Shown: positions 20,094 to 31,275 of the stretch, one piece after another
Numbering within the stretch: the stretch's first letter is position 1
Layout of the letters: each line of letters starts with the position of its first letter
Source: Chara braunii
Lineage: Eukaryota; Streptophyta; Charophyceae; Charales; Characeae
DNA length: 39,712 bases
Reading direction: 5' to 3'
Assembly (NCBI GenBank): GCA_003427395.1
Contig: BFEA01001152.1
Span: 87,951 to 127,662, forward strand
The notes under the pieces: model-generated
Database searches by the model: none
What the model was told of the DNA's origin: nothing
The model's input: only the letters and a program-made list of their open reading frames with translations
Translations under genes and position numbers: made by a program

Positions 20094-21432
20094 GACCATT
20101 TGCCTTAGATAAGGGTAGATTTCTCCCAATAGCTATTATCACTTTATTTGTCTCATCCATAGCAAGAGAGGGGTAGAGCAACGTCAACGGTTTCGAACGA
20201 CTTAAAAATAGATACTTGGGGTGTTATGATGATGTAAAAGGCTCAGTTGTCAGATTAATTGACGATTATCTACTTATTTTTCTTTTAAGTCAAATCTATG
20301 ATTTCTATGAAACACATGTTTCATTTTTGTATATATTTCTGATTTCGAGTGTGCGTAATTTTTTGTTGGGATTGTGAGTACGCTCTGGGTTTGACTATCC
20401 ACTCTCTAAGTTAATTTCAGGTTTGGTTGAATGCAAGTGGAAGTCTTATAAGGTTCAGTTCGTACTTTGACGTCCTTTCATCTCTGCGAGAACGTTTAGG
20501 ATCATGTTGTATATATCAATATTTTATGACTTACAGGGTATGTTATACAAGGCCGTTTGTTTATGATTGGGACCTGAAATTGTGATGATTTGAGGCTTGT
20601 GAGGATTTGAGACTCGATATAATCTGATTTTCGTATGAGAGTCATCTTGGTATGGGTTTTGATTCCCCCGAGGTTGCAGAATTGCGCGCGTTCTGGTTGT
20701 CATTGGCATTCTCACCATTGTGGTCTTATGTGACTTTTTGTGTATTACTTTAAGTGATGTATAAGAAAGAAAAAGTTAAGAGTGTGAAATAAAAGGGGTG
20801 ATGAAAAGTGAATAAAGTGTATCTGAACCAAAGAAGGTTCGAGGAAGTGAAGAAAACGTGATTATCATTAAGAGATCTCTGGAAGACTCGAAAAGTTTAG
20901 AAAAATATATTAATAGAGAGGTTATGCTCGAGGGCATCCTAAGTGGTTTGGTTTCATTCCGATTCATCTCCAAGTGGAAGATGTTTTAAGAATTATATGA
21001 AAAGTTCATCCATGAGTGGAAGAACGACTGAGAGATTTTATGGTTGATTCTTCTTCAAGTGGGAATGGGTCTTCAAAGGTTTTTATGGAATGCTCACCCT
21101 CAAAAGGGAGGGTGGATTAAAAAGATTTTTATCCTCGGTCAAATCGACAACTCCACTCTGTGGGTTTTCAAATGTCGATGAGGGTGTCATCTGCGGCAGG
21201 GAAACCTGTCAGTTCTGGAATCCTTGCTTGGCCAGTGGTTGTGAGTCACTGGTGGTTTTGTATGTGGCAGAGGGGAAACGTTGTTTGGCATGAATTGATA
21301 GAGGCCTCGAACCAGAGTCTGTCGGCTAGTCGGATAGGTTCCTTTCTCGTCAGCATGTGGAGTTGTGAATGGATTTGTAGTTTTTTTATTCTGCGAAACA
21401 ACGAGGACGTCGCTTAATATGGTCCGGTAAGT
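20094..21432. other. Intergenic stretch after the gag relic
   Basis: No pol sequence is visible. The region 20960-21130 shows loosely repeated CCAAGTGGAAG/TTCAAGTGGGAA phrases. Otherwise there is nothing I can identify. The part to 21432 is the unrelated left flank of copy C. Confidence 0.4.
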
Positions 21433-21911
21433 TGTCGGTGCGAATACCCTTACAAGGGTATCCACCCTGGTTTTTGCAAGTAAGAGAAATTAAGTTTGAT
21501 TAAAAGTTTAGGTATACCACGCGAGGCGCGGCAACTTCTGTGGTTTATGTTGACTGGATGGTTGACTAAAGCAGAGAGTGTGTGGGCGCACAAGTTTGAG
21601 GCGCGTGTGATCTTTTTATTGATGATGGTTGAAGATTTAGCGTGATCCCCGTCTAAGTTTTGGTTATTTTCTAATTAAACTAGGATTAAAAAGATTATGC
21701 CTCTTAATTGGTGCGCTTGCGGTGACTTGTGCGTACGTGCGGAGGACGATCTCGACGATGGCATGGTTCGGTATAGTCGCGCGGTGGAAGCGGAAGGTCG
21801 ACTACCGTGAAATCTGCTGATAGGTCGACCTGAGGGTTTGAAACCTTTCGATAGATCTGCATGTCGCATAGCATCCGTTTATTTAGGCGCCAGTCAATAC
21901 TAGATCCAGAC

Positions 21912-22025
21912 TTGGGCTTAGCACTACTGGTTACGGTGTCGGACTCCCATTCGGGAGGTTCAGGGATCGAGATCGAGCGGCAATGACGCGGAGCGGTTGA
22001 GGGTTCGGCAGGGCTATCCCCTTTT
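21912..22025 (+). ncRNA. tRNA-like module in copy C
   Basis: TAGCACTACTGG (21919-21930) and GGGATCGAGATC (21963-21974) are 44 bases apart. The hairpin CTCCCATTCGGGAG lies between them, and TTTT at 22022-22025 follows. It is nearly identical to the copy A module, with a one-base change in the hairpin loop. Confidence 0.6.
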
Positions 22026-22964
22026 GGTTTTGTCGATGGCGGCGTCAGAACGGTATTAGCAGTCTCTCTTCCTCATTCCTCATATTCTGACGATTAAAAG
22101 CTTATAAATGTTTTTATTATTTATTGTCATATTACTTCTTCTTTTTTTGGGCTCTGACATTCCTTGGCTCAGACCTGGCGTCGGGTTCAGAGGTCGTCGC
22201 GGCGGTCGGGGATCTTGAGCACACGCCTTTTTTTCTATTATTATTATTGACTTAAGGGTTTTTTGCGTATTTGGGACGTTCGTGAGGGCCCTCGGTCCCA
22301 CCGTCTTGGAGTACGGGCCGAGGAGTTCGACATGCATGCAAGCCAGTGAGTAGTTTGAGTGTGTGCGTGCCCGTTGGGACACGAAAGATGGTGGACCATG
22401 CATTGGGGCGGGCCGCGGAATGCAAGGACCAGCGGCAAGGAGCCTTTCCCCCACTTTGGCCTGCAAAGTTCTCATTTGAATATTTGTTATTACCAGAGGG
22501 GTATACTGGGCCCAGTCGACCAAGACTCATGCTTAGGCCCTGCAGAGGGCCGCGCCTTTAGTTCCACGACCAGCTGTTTGAGTAGGAGCTTGGCCGTTGG
22601 GGGCCCGAGGTGGACGTAGGCTTCGCATAGGCTAAAAAGCGGGGGAGGCTATGGCGGAGCAGCAGTAATGCCGCCTCATCAATCAACCGACGAACTTGGA
22701 TAGAGGGGCGAAAGACTAATCACACCCGCGAAGTAGCTGGTATCCTCCGAAGTTTCTCTCAGGGGTAGAAGCTGTTGAACAAGCTGCTAAGAGGAGTGAC
22801 GGGCACTAAGGCGGAGGGGCAAGGCAGCAAAGCGATGGGCGCCTAGACAACGAAGAGGGAAAGCGAACCTGGCACGATTTTGCTCCAGGTACAGGCGGAC
22901 CAGAGATGAAGAGAACGCAACGACGAGGGAGAACGGTTATGGTAGACATCGAAAGTGCGTACCT

Positions 22965-23345
22965 CGCTCGTTTTTTTATAAAAGCGAGTGGGGAAAAGGA
23001 GTAGGTGAGGGTTTTAATGTGGGGCGAATTTGAGGTTAGTTTTGATCGCTAGTTAGTAGGTTAGGAGTTAGTTAAAGAAATTCATGCGCGGAGCCATGGA
23101 GGAAGCGAAAACGAAAAGGAGAAAAAAATATTTTTCTCACTCGTTAATAGACGGAATCGGGTGGGGGAAAAGTCAATTCGGGGATTCTAAGGACAGGCGA
23201 CTCTGGATTCGTGGTTGCAATTAGTCAAGGATAGGTAGGGATGGAGCTAGGAAGGAGAAACACTGCGTGGAGGTGACGCGACATGTAGACATGGTGAAAG
23301 CAGAAAAAAAACGACTTCCTCGCTCGATCCTTGACGAAGTCGAGC
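22965..23345 (+). repeat. Hairpin array 1 in copy C
   Basis: Hairpins at 22965-22989, 23138-23163 and 23322-23345, the last pairing GCTCGA with TCGAGC around TCCTTGACGAAG. Spacing is ~173-184 bp. Confidence 0.72.
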
Positions 23346-24796
23346 AAAGAAAGAGGACGAGTAGGGGGTTTCGGCCGTCACGAACGCAGTGGCATCAATA
23401 AATTTCATATTAAGACTATAGATTTAGTAATGTAGAAGTTTCATATTGCGCCTGGTGTGCTGGTTTTTGCGGTTGAACCTGACCGTGGTGCTGGCCAGGT
23501 GCTTTCACACGAAGAACGGTTGCGACGGCTGGTATGGTTCGATGGAGATACCCAAGGAGAGCTTGAACAAGGGTAGAGAGGGGAAGAAAAAATACTTACC
23601 AGGGGATGGAAGAAGAACCGTCGTGGAGGTGGGAAGCAACATGCAGGAAGGAGTGACCGACGAAGCCGGGAAGGAACCAGAAGTTTCGTCGTTACGAAGT
23701 TAGATGAGCAGTAGGGAGGAGTGAATCGCAGAGGCCTGATCTTCGTTATAAGATTGCTACTCGTCTAGATGCTCGCCAAGGGAAGCACTTTTGAAGTAAA
23801 GAGGTAGTTGGGCTATGAAGTGAGGGTTTATTCTGTTCACGCCGCAATGATTCCCGGTTAGCTTAGTCAAAGGAGTTATTGTCTTCTGCATCAGCGAGCC
23901 ATCGACTACGGCGGCGGACCCTTGGGTGGTGCGGCAGGATTGGACTTCAAGACTGTTGGCACCGGTGCCGTGCTGTTAGAACCGGTGTGACTGTTGTACT
24001 TCTTTCTGCTGCTTAGTGTTTTTACTGCCGATTTCCGCTGTTTTATTGCTACGACTGCTGATTTTGCTATTTGTCTTGCTCCTACGCTGAGTTTCGTGCT
24101 TGAGGGAGGTGGAAACTTGCTTGTTGGCTGGTGCGTTGACCAACCTGTCGCGCAGAGTGTTCGGAGATAAGCAACAAGTTTGGAGACTTACCTGCAGACA
24201 GATAGGTCGACCATTTCGTTATACGAAGTAGAAAAATGTTAGTTGCATACTGCACGCCTACCTCTCCCACAGCAGCGCCGTCCGCTGCTAGGTGAAGCGG
24301 CGGTAGGTTAAGCTACGTGAGACAAACAAGGTCGCCGACTAGTATACTGTGCGCTTTACCGTACGAGGTGGCCGGAGAAGTCCATAGGCTTGAGGGCTTA
24401 CCGGTGGCCATTACACTGGAACTGCGGAGTGGTTCTGATTGCTGAGGGGGAGGTATTGCTGCGATTTTGGAGAGTCGTCAGAGAGTCAACGGCTAATAGT
24501 CTGATTTCAGTTTGACCGGGTCGCTGCGCGACCTGGCTGCCATTGCGGGGCCCTCAGGCGTATCAAGGCAACAAGGCCCTCTCCTGGGAGTCAAGTTTGT
24601 CCCTCTCCTATATCTCAAGAGTCTGAAATCCCTCACTCTTCCTTTTTTATTCTAAGTCTAGTCCTGTTACGAGAGGAAGGTAGCAAGCGGGATTGCAACC
24701 CGTATGACCGCAGCAAGACTCTGTGGGGAGTCCGCCCATCGATTGCGGGAGCTCTGCCGGAACCTAGGTGAGGTTTTGGAGGCAGGGAATCATCAG

Positions 24797-24907
24797 GTAT
24801 ACCATCGTGTTGTTTGTATGACCCCACTATACCCATGTTTGACTATCTCCCTCTAGTTTTGACTATTGTATGCATGTGTTCCCCTATGACTTTTGCTTTC
24901 TTTTCAG
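24797..24907 (+). other. Intron-like GT..AG segment in copy C
   Basis: TCAG|GTATAC at the left and CTTTCTTTTCAG|GATTC at the right, 111 bp. It matches the position of the copy B segment (10865-10981), with conserved flanks and a diverged interior. Confidence 0.45.
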
Positions 24908-25040
24908 GATTCAACCAGACTGAATGGAAAGAACTTGAAGTTTAAGTTTCTTCTTTATTTTTGACTTAAAGCAGACTAAGGCATGAACTGGGGGAAGGTT
25001 GGAGGAAGGCAGTTTGCATGCGTTTGACCGGGTCAATCAA

Positions 25041-25527
25041 GGACTGGGAATTATTTCTAAGCTAAATGGCCTAAGGTTATGTTTTATTTGGCTGTTTTCG
25101 AAAGGCCAGACATTGTTTCTAAGTTGAATAGTCTGGTTGCTTTGTTTGTTTCTGAGGGCTTGTCTGACTGGACCGTTTAATCTTTTGTTTCATTCCGAGA
25201 GAGGATTTCAAGTATAAGGCTAAGCATTGTTTCTAAGCTGAATGGTTCAGCCTGAAACCACGCATACAAGTATAAATTGAGTACAAATAGGATATATTTT
25301 TACTTATATTTGCATGTGAACTGACAGTTTGGACATTGTTTCTAAGCTGAATGGTCCAACGCTAAGCCATATCATTAAGAAGAGAAGAAAAATTACGAAG
25401 CATAATTGGAAGTAATCTGGGGAAGTTAAACATTGTTTCTAAGTTGAATGGCTCAATCCCCTGCCCATATTTTCATTTCTTTTGAAAACAAAGTCAGACA
25501 TTTTAAAACTTTGGCTAAAAGAAGAAG

Positions 25528-25561
<34 letters not shown>

Positions 25562-25704
25562 ATTAAACAGTTCAGGGCGACTAGACATTGTTTCTAAGCT
25601 GAATGGTCTAGTCATATGCCCCACGAAGAGAAACGTAGTTGTGCAACTTGTTCGTGTATATCCTAAGGTATACTAGACATTGTTTCTAAGTTGAATGACC
25701 TAGC
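25041..25704 (+). repeat. Hairpin array 2 in copy C (loop ATTGTTTCTAAGYTGAATGG)
   Basis: Units lie near 25041 (weak), 25104-25138 (GCCAGAC/GTCTGGT), 25218-25252 (GGCTAAGC/GGTTCAGCC), 25326-25360 (GTTTGGAC/GTCCAAC), 25422-25458 (weak), 25575-25621 (GACTAGAC/GTCTAGTC) and 25673-25704. The loop is constant, the stems differ and are self-complementary, and the spacers are unrelated. It corresponds in position to array 2 of copy B, but with a different loop. Confidence 0.85.
25528..25558. repeat. Poly(A) run
   Basis: 31 consecutive A within a spacer of hairpin array 2 in copy C. Copy B has no such run at that place. Confidence 0.97.
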
Positions 25705-25877
25705 ACCGTGCAGTATGTAAGTTGGGTATAAGGGATAAATCATCTGAAATTTTTATGAACTATTTAAGAGGATTTAATTTGGAGATGGTAGCACCGTGCA
25801 GTATGTAAATTGGGTATAAGGGATAAATCATATGAAATTTCTATGAACTATTTATGAGGATTTAATTTGGGGTTGGT
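25701..25877 (+). repeat. 88-bp tandem duplication in copy C
   Basis: TAGCACCGTGCAGTATGTAA begins at 25701 and again, with one difference by the end of the phrase, at 25789. Copies A (6930 onward) and B (about 12000) have only one copy of the unit. Confidence 0.85.
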
Positions 25878-26102
25878 GACAGTACTTACCTTTGTGGTTT
25901 GACCTTGCATGTGGCTGAGTGAGATCACTTTGAGTTTCAGTTTGATAGGTAGTTGCTTTAGAGGTTCGCCACGTGCTAGAGCTATGAGAGTTAGTTTCAA
26001 TTCCTGCAATTTCTAAGCTAAGTTGTTTTTTTACTTAGATTAATTCTCGCACTTTCTGGGATTATTTGTTATATCTGGCTTTGTATAAATTTTCGTAAGC
26101 TA

Positions 26103-26708
26103 CTTTCTCTACGGGAAGCGTTGCCGAAATTTCTGTAAATCAAAGGAGTTAGTCAAAATTTGACTTTTTAAAGTTCAACTTGTCTAATTTTTATACATGG
26201 CTTAGTAAAAATATTAAAAATCTCCTTTTCTAAAGGGAGTGTTGTCCAAATTTTTGCTAATTCAGGGAATTAGACAAAATTTGAATTTGGAAAGTTGAAT
26301 TTGTGTAGCATCGTGTTCGGGTTCGGTGACCGAAGCCAAACGTTCGGGACCGAACGTGAACGAGCGCTGAAACTCTCTGAACGCGAACATAAAAATATTA
26401 TTTAAAAAAAATATAAGTTATTCAAAAAATCTGAAAAATATATATGTAATGTAAAAGAATAATACAAACAACTTTTGCCTTGGAGGTATGCTCAAATTCG
26501 TAACCAAACTCGAGTTAAAAAAAAAATATATGACGATATATATATATATATAATATGTTCGGCCAAACACGTTCGGGAGGTGTTCGGCTAGAACATGTTC
26601 GGACGCTCGGAAAAGCTCCGAAGATGTGCTACACATAGTTGAAAATTATTTATCTTTTCATATTTGGACTGATATAAATTATGAAAATATATTTTTCCTA
26701 CGGGAAGC
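26103..26708 (+). repeat. Array 3 in copy C, interrupted by MITE-3
   Basis: Hairpins at 26103-26118 (CTCTACGGGAAG), 26221-26238 (CCTTTTCTAAAGGGAG) and about 26690-26708 (TTTTCCTACGGGAAG). The spacing of the last two is enlarged by the MITE at 26301-26636. Confidence 0.75.
26301..26636 (-). mobile_element. MITE-3, GTTCG-type (~336 bp)
   Basis: It interrupts array 3. The matching uninterrupted site in copy A reads AAAGTTGAAGATTATTTC at 15160-15177. The target duplication is AGTTGAAT/AGTTGAAA (26293-26300 and 26637-26644). The termini share TGTGTAGCA in inverted orientation. Subterminal zones are packed with GTTCG/CGAAC motifs. The core (AATCTGAAAAATATATATG, AACAACTTTTGCCT) matches the MITE-2 core (4660-4730) on the same strand. 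It is non-coding. Confidence 0.82.
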
Positions 26709-27450
26709 GCTACCAAAATTTTCTTAGTTTAAAGAAGTTAGATTATATTATGATAGGTGACGACTTTTTGCAATCCACTCCGCATAGGAGAGATTCTGAC
26801 TGGCTTAAAGGTAGACTTAGACTTAATTATTAGGAGATCTTGAGAGCGGATGTGCTATGAAGATTCATTGCCCATACACTGATAGTCAAGTTTTGAGAAT
26901 TGACAAGTCTTGTGCTACAGGTCTCTTATTGATTGATTCAATTCAGGATTGGACTAAGATTCAGCTTGATCCCATGAGGATCATCTAATAACAGGTAGGT
27001 TGGTTGATCGCCGACTTATCGTCTCGCAACACAAGTTTGCTTATACCTGTACCTCAACACGATGCCTTATCCCTGAGATTTAATATGTTTCTTCGAGAGT
27101 TTTAATCAAACTTCTTTTAATGGTCATTATAAAGAATTTATGAGATTTCATGGAAAGTTGTACAATGGATGTGCATGGTGTGATTTACAGGGAACAATAA
27201 AAGTTGACCACATTGGTATATGGCAATGTGGCGTTCGTCTGTTCGTATGTTTTAAGTAGGTTAGTATTTTGGAGCCTGTGTATGAGTCTTACTTTAGAGG
27301 CAGTGAGAATGACAACCATGTGTCACACGATCTACATACCTGATGGGTTATGTTTCTTTTTCTTTATTTTTATCTCGAGTTGTGATTTGATATATGGGTA
27401 TCGGGATCTTTGATTATTTGTTTTTGATTGATTTTGCTTGTTAATTTTTA

Positions 27451-28388
27451 TAGTTGGACGTTGTAGTCCGTGGCAGCCACCAAAGTCAAACCCCTTGATT
27501 TCTCTCTAGGCCCTAGATGATGGAGCTGATCTCCAGAGTGATAAGAAACGATTGCCACCACAGGTATAAACTTGTGTACCACCCACTCTCCGCAGGGTGC
27601 AGAAGCGGGTGTGGTTCTCCACCGCACTTGGCCGTTGTCTAGCGTCGAGAGATTAACCCCTCAAGGCGTGTATCGGCCGACACTTGAGTGTCGAACGCGA
27701 CCCTCGAGATTATCAAGGACCACGTGGTTATGGGTACTACACAGTACGCCATCATTGTGACCGCTTGCGTAAGCATGCATTGCTAGTAGATGTAGGAAGA
27801 CCCTATGTCCACGCGGTTTTATACTAAGTCTTGTGCGTGTCGCCTATCCAATTTTCCGCGTTGAAAGGTTATGGGATGACTACATAAGGCACCAAGAATG
27901 TTGTTGTGTTGTTTGTTTTCTGTCATTCTGTATGTGTGAGGGTTCTGGTGTAACGTGTGGTAAGTGGGATGCGTCCTGGTCGACCGACGATGAATCGTGC
28001 TTGGGACTTCAGCCTCCCAGTGCGTCGGTCCGAATGCGGGTCCGATAGAGGGGTAAGACCGACCGTACCCCCTATGCTATAGCGAACGAGAAACGCCCTC
28101 GGCTAGTCCACCTCTGAGATTGCAACTGATTAGCTTTCGTACTGTGGACTGGTAGCTCGGCGGGGATACGCCCACCGAAGGGAGGTGACAGTTCCCGCTG
28201 GTGGAGGTAAGTCGTGCCTCTCGTTGGCTTTATCCTGTCGTAGGGGCTCGCGAGAGGTATGGCTGGCACACTCGGCCGGAGCGGCTTGCGGAAACTCCAT
28301 GTGTATCGCGACGAGGATTAGACCAACTCCTGCGTGACGCGGCCGGGAGGGTCCCGCCCTGCGCGGCACGGGACCGATGCGCTCGACA
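27451..28388 (+). repeat. Right-end block of copy C
   Basis: About 940 bp shared with copies A (16033-16968), B (13969-14922) and D (279-1176). It includes the palindrome CGACACTTGAGTGTCG (27678-27693), an AGATTA-loop hairpin (about 27700-27719), and a hairpin GGTCCCG/CGGGACC just inside the terminus. Confidence 0.8.
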
Positions 28389-28490
28389 ACGGAGGTTAGG
28401 GAGCAGGTCTTCAGTGCACAACGGAGGTACGCGAGTAGGTACCTGATACACAACGTGGTACGCGAGCAGTTGCTTGGTACACTGCGAAGG
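28389..28490. repeat. Three ~32-bp tandem repeats beside copy C
   Basis: Units begin AACGGAGGTTAGGGAGC, AACGGAGGTACGCGAGT and AACGTGGTACGCGAGC, each ending in a GNNCAC/TACAC phrase. They start exactly at the copy C terminus. Confidence 0.7.
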
Positions 28491-30675
28491 GCCAGATCGG
28501 GACACCGTGCCCGCCGACAACGTGGCCAGTAAGCGGAGCTGCGTGCAGAGGGAGGATCATCTTCAATTATCAATAGCCTTTTCAACAACCTGTCGGCACT
28601 GTGAGATGGAGGGGGGAAGATGGAGGAATGGTTCGTGCGGGGATACATGGTGCGACATGCTGACGCATGAGGTTACTGGGAAACCTTCGAGTTGCTTTGA
28701 TTTCCACCTGATGCGAGTGGTGGAGGGTGAGATCACACGGGGTAGGGTGGGAGAAGGGGGTGGGGGAGGGGCTTATGGCTAGAATTTTTCAAGAAGGCAT
28801 GTTGAAAAGTGAGGACGACAGGACAATGATACTTCATCAGCGACCATTTTCATCAGCATTTTGATCAGTGCTATCATCATCGTCATCATTATCATCTTCA
28901 AAGAATGAGCCTTCCGATTGTTGTGATGCGTATAAGAGATAATATCAACCATCATCATCATCAATGAGATGCGTGTGTATGGGAGGATTGCGGGGAAGAA
29001 ACCATGGGGTGGATGTAGAACATCTTATCTTCCCACTATTTTCCATCCTCACATTTTTTTTTGCCTACTTCTCTCCTTCTTCATACCTTCCACCTTCTCT
29101 CCCTTCCCTCTTTCCTCTCTTGCCATCTCTTTTCCTCTGTTCTTGCTTTCTAGTTGCCCTGCTTTTTGGAGTTTTGCGCACCTCTTCTAGGAAGGGAGGA
29201 AGGAGAGGAAAAGTAGCGGGGGGGAAGGGTGGGGGAAGGCGGGGGGTGTAAAGGAGGAAGGGGGTAAAAGAGAGAGACAATGCGACAAAAGCTTGTGGTT
29301 ATGGGAGGCAGACAGGTTAGGGGATAGGCGTGGGGGGAGGGTGTCTCACATACATTACTCGTGAGTAATCTAGTTTTCATCAAGTTGTTCTTTATTACCT
29401 TATTCCCTAAAAGTCAGCACTAAGTTCCCGACTTACCAACTAATTAATTTAATCATTATCCAATCACCTACTCATTATTTAAACCACCAACCGAATCATC
29501 ATATTTAGCAACTTAGTTATTATCCTCCTAAATTCCTAACATAATCTCAATAGCAATCAATCATTGCTATCTTCAAGTCCTCGAATTTTGCGCTAAACTA
29601 ACCCTAACTATATTTCTTTCATACCTAAATTTCTAATTAATTATTTCTTGAAACGATCAATCTATTTTTAGGTTTTTCATGTCTGATGCATGTCTAATTA
29701 ATTAATTTATGAATCCATCATCCATTTTCAGGGTTTCCACGTCTGATCTTTTCCTTGTACCTTCCATAGTTTCAAGTTCTAATACTTCTTTCCACAAATC
29801 TAAACTCCTCAATATCTGATATTTGTTTTCTTCACTAAGAAATTACAATCTTCTCACATATGTCAGTTCAACTTCTTTTGAAACTAGATAGAATGGCATG
29901 ATGAAGGGGGAGAGCTTCACTCTGCAGGGGCTTTACAAGGCAGAAAGTGATTGCCCTGGAGGGGGTGTAGGACCTGTAGGTGTGGGGGATCCTCCATTCT
30001 AAGGCTGAAGTAGAAGTGAGGGGAGACATCAAACCCCACTGTGGGCAGATTAGGGTAAGGGGTAGGTAGGGGCATGCTTTGGATGGGAAATGGATGCATC
30101 TCGGGTAACAGGGAGGAAGAGTGGGACTGTCCCAAGTTGGGGCCAATGGGGAATGCCTACAATTAGGACATGTTTTTCGGTGGAGGCAGTGATGGAACAA
30201 GGCAGTAAAGAGGAGACGGTGGGGAGGGCGGGGCAATTTCTATAGTTTGTTCTGATAATTTGGGCTACGCATGTTGCACACAACTAATCATCATTAATCA
30301 TAATCCATGCTACATAAGTGTCTGGGAGACAGACGGTTGCCTTTAAACTACAAGTGATTGGCCCATCTTTCGGCTGAGGAAAAGAAATAGAGTAGAAACA
30401 TTTCTAGTCGGATGAATTTGGGTGATCCTGTAGTGGGCCGTACGTTTCCTAAAATTGTGCCTTATTAATGGACACGACTTTAGGAAGTAATGGTGGTTTA
30501 AAAATCCAGAACAAGCATAGTACAATACTAATGCATGCTATGTCCAGCTTATCTAAGCTTCCTTACATTATAGGCGACATCTGGTTTCCGTTTATCTCGG
30601 ATATAAAATCTTAGAGATGATTGAATCTTGGTTAATGTCTTGCAAAGCTATGGTGTTTTGTGCTCTTGGTTTGTC
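28491..30675. other. Intergenic stretch
   Basis: No gene is supported. It contains imperfect ATC-rich simple sequence (28820-28965), a pyrimidine-rich tract (29040-29150) followed by a purine-rich one (29190-29280), and AT-rich sequence after 29390. Confidence 0.5.
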
Positions 30676-31275
30676 GATGCTAGAATGGCGCTGGCCAGTG
30701 TTGGGGCGTTGCCTTGTGACCTGTTTGTAGCAGGAGCGTGAGGCCTGAAAGAGAGATCTGGGGATTCGTCGAGGGAGGAAGACAATTCATTGGCGAACCG
30801 GGGGGGGGCTGCAGGGATAAGCTAAGGGGTTGGGTGTGGTCTTGGTAAAAGAATACAGCAGCGGTGGTTGGTATTCGCTAGGATGAGATTGCGTATGGAG
30901 TGGAGTGTTGGGTATCGGGGAGGCTAGGAGTTGCTCATGGAGTGAGAGGTCAGGTTTTGCTGATGTAGTTCATTCAACTTCATTGCTTTTGCCCATCATC
31001 ATCATCATCATCTTATAGCCTCAGTACCAACATCAGATTTTCATGAGGGACGCTGGACACAGTTCCCAGCATGTGCTGATCTACCAACTTAACATTGTAC
31101 CTCGGGGGATGCTGGACCCGCTTTCCAGCAGGTGGTCCCCACCAGCAGACATTAGCGCCCTTCAAGACAGGTAGGAGTGCATGCTCTTACCATCACTCCT
31201 ATCTGTTGTCGCGGGTGGAATTTTCTTTAAAGAAGAAGAAGAAGAAGAAGAAGAAGAAGAAGAAGAAGAAGAAAA
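30676..31275 (+). repeat. Dispersed repeat E, copy 1, with (GAA)n tail
   Basis: It shares with 34890-35448 the block GCTGGCC...TGTGACCTG...GAGGCCTG...AGAGAGATCTG at its start. Near its end it shares GGGACGCTGGACACAGTTCCCAG-type sequence (31050 and again 31108). It ends in TTTAAA followed by GAA repeats (31231-31274). The A-rich tail suggests a retroposed SINE- or LINE-3'-like sequence, but no promoter boxes or RT are seen. Confidence 0.5.
31231..31274. repeat. (GAA)n microsatellite
   Basis: About 14 GAA/AAG units at the tail of repeat E copy 1. Confidence 0.95.

Larger units (their letters stand above)
21433..28388 (+). mobile_element. Copy C, the most complete copy of the ~7 kb element
   Basis: It runs from TGTCGGTGCGAATACCC to GATGCGCTCGACA, 6956 bp including a 336-bp MITE. 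Modules in order: terminal palindrome (21444-21461), tRNA-like module, hairpin array 1, segment conserved with copy B (24530-24800), intron-like segment, hairpin array 2, array 3, and the right-end hairpin block (27451-28388). Flanking target duplication is not obvious. No coding capacity is recognisable in any frame, and the frames present are short and not conserved among copies. Confidence 0.82.
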
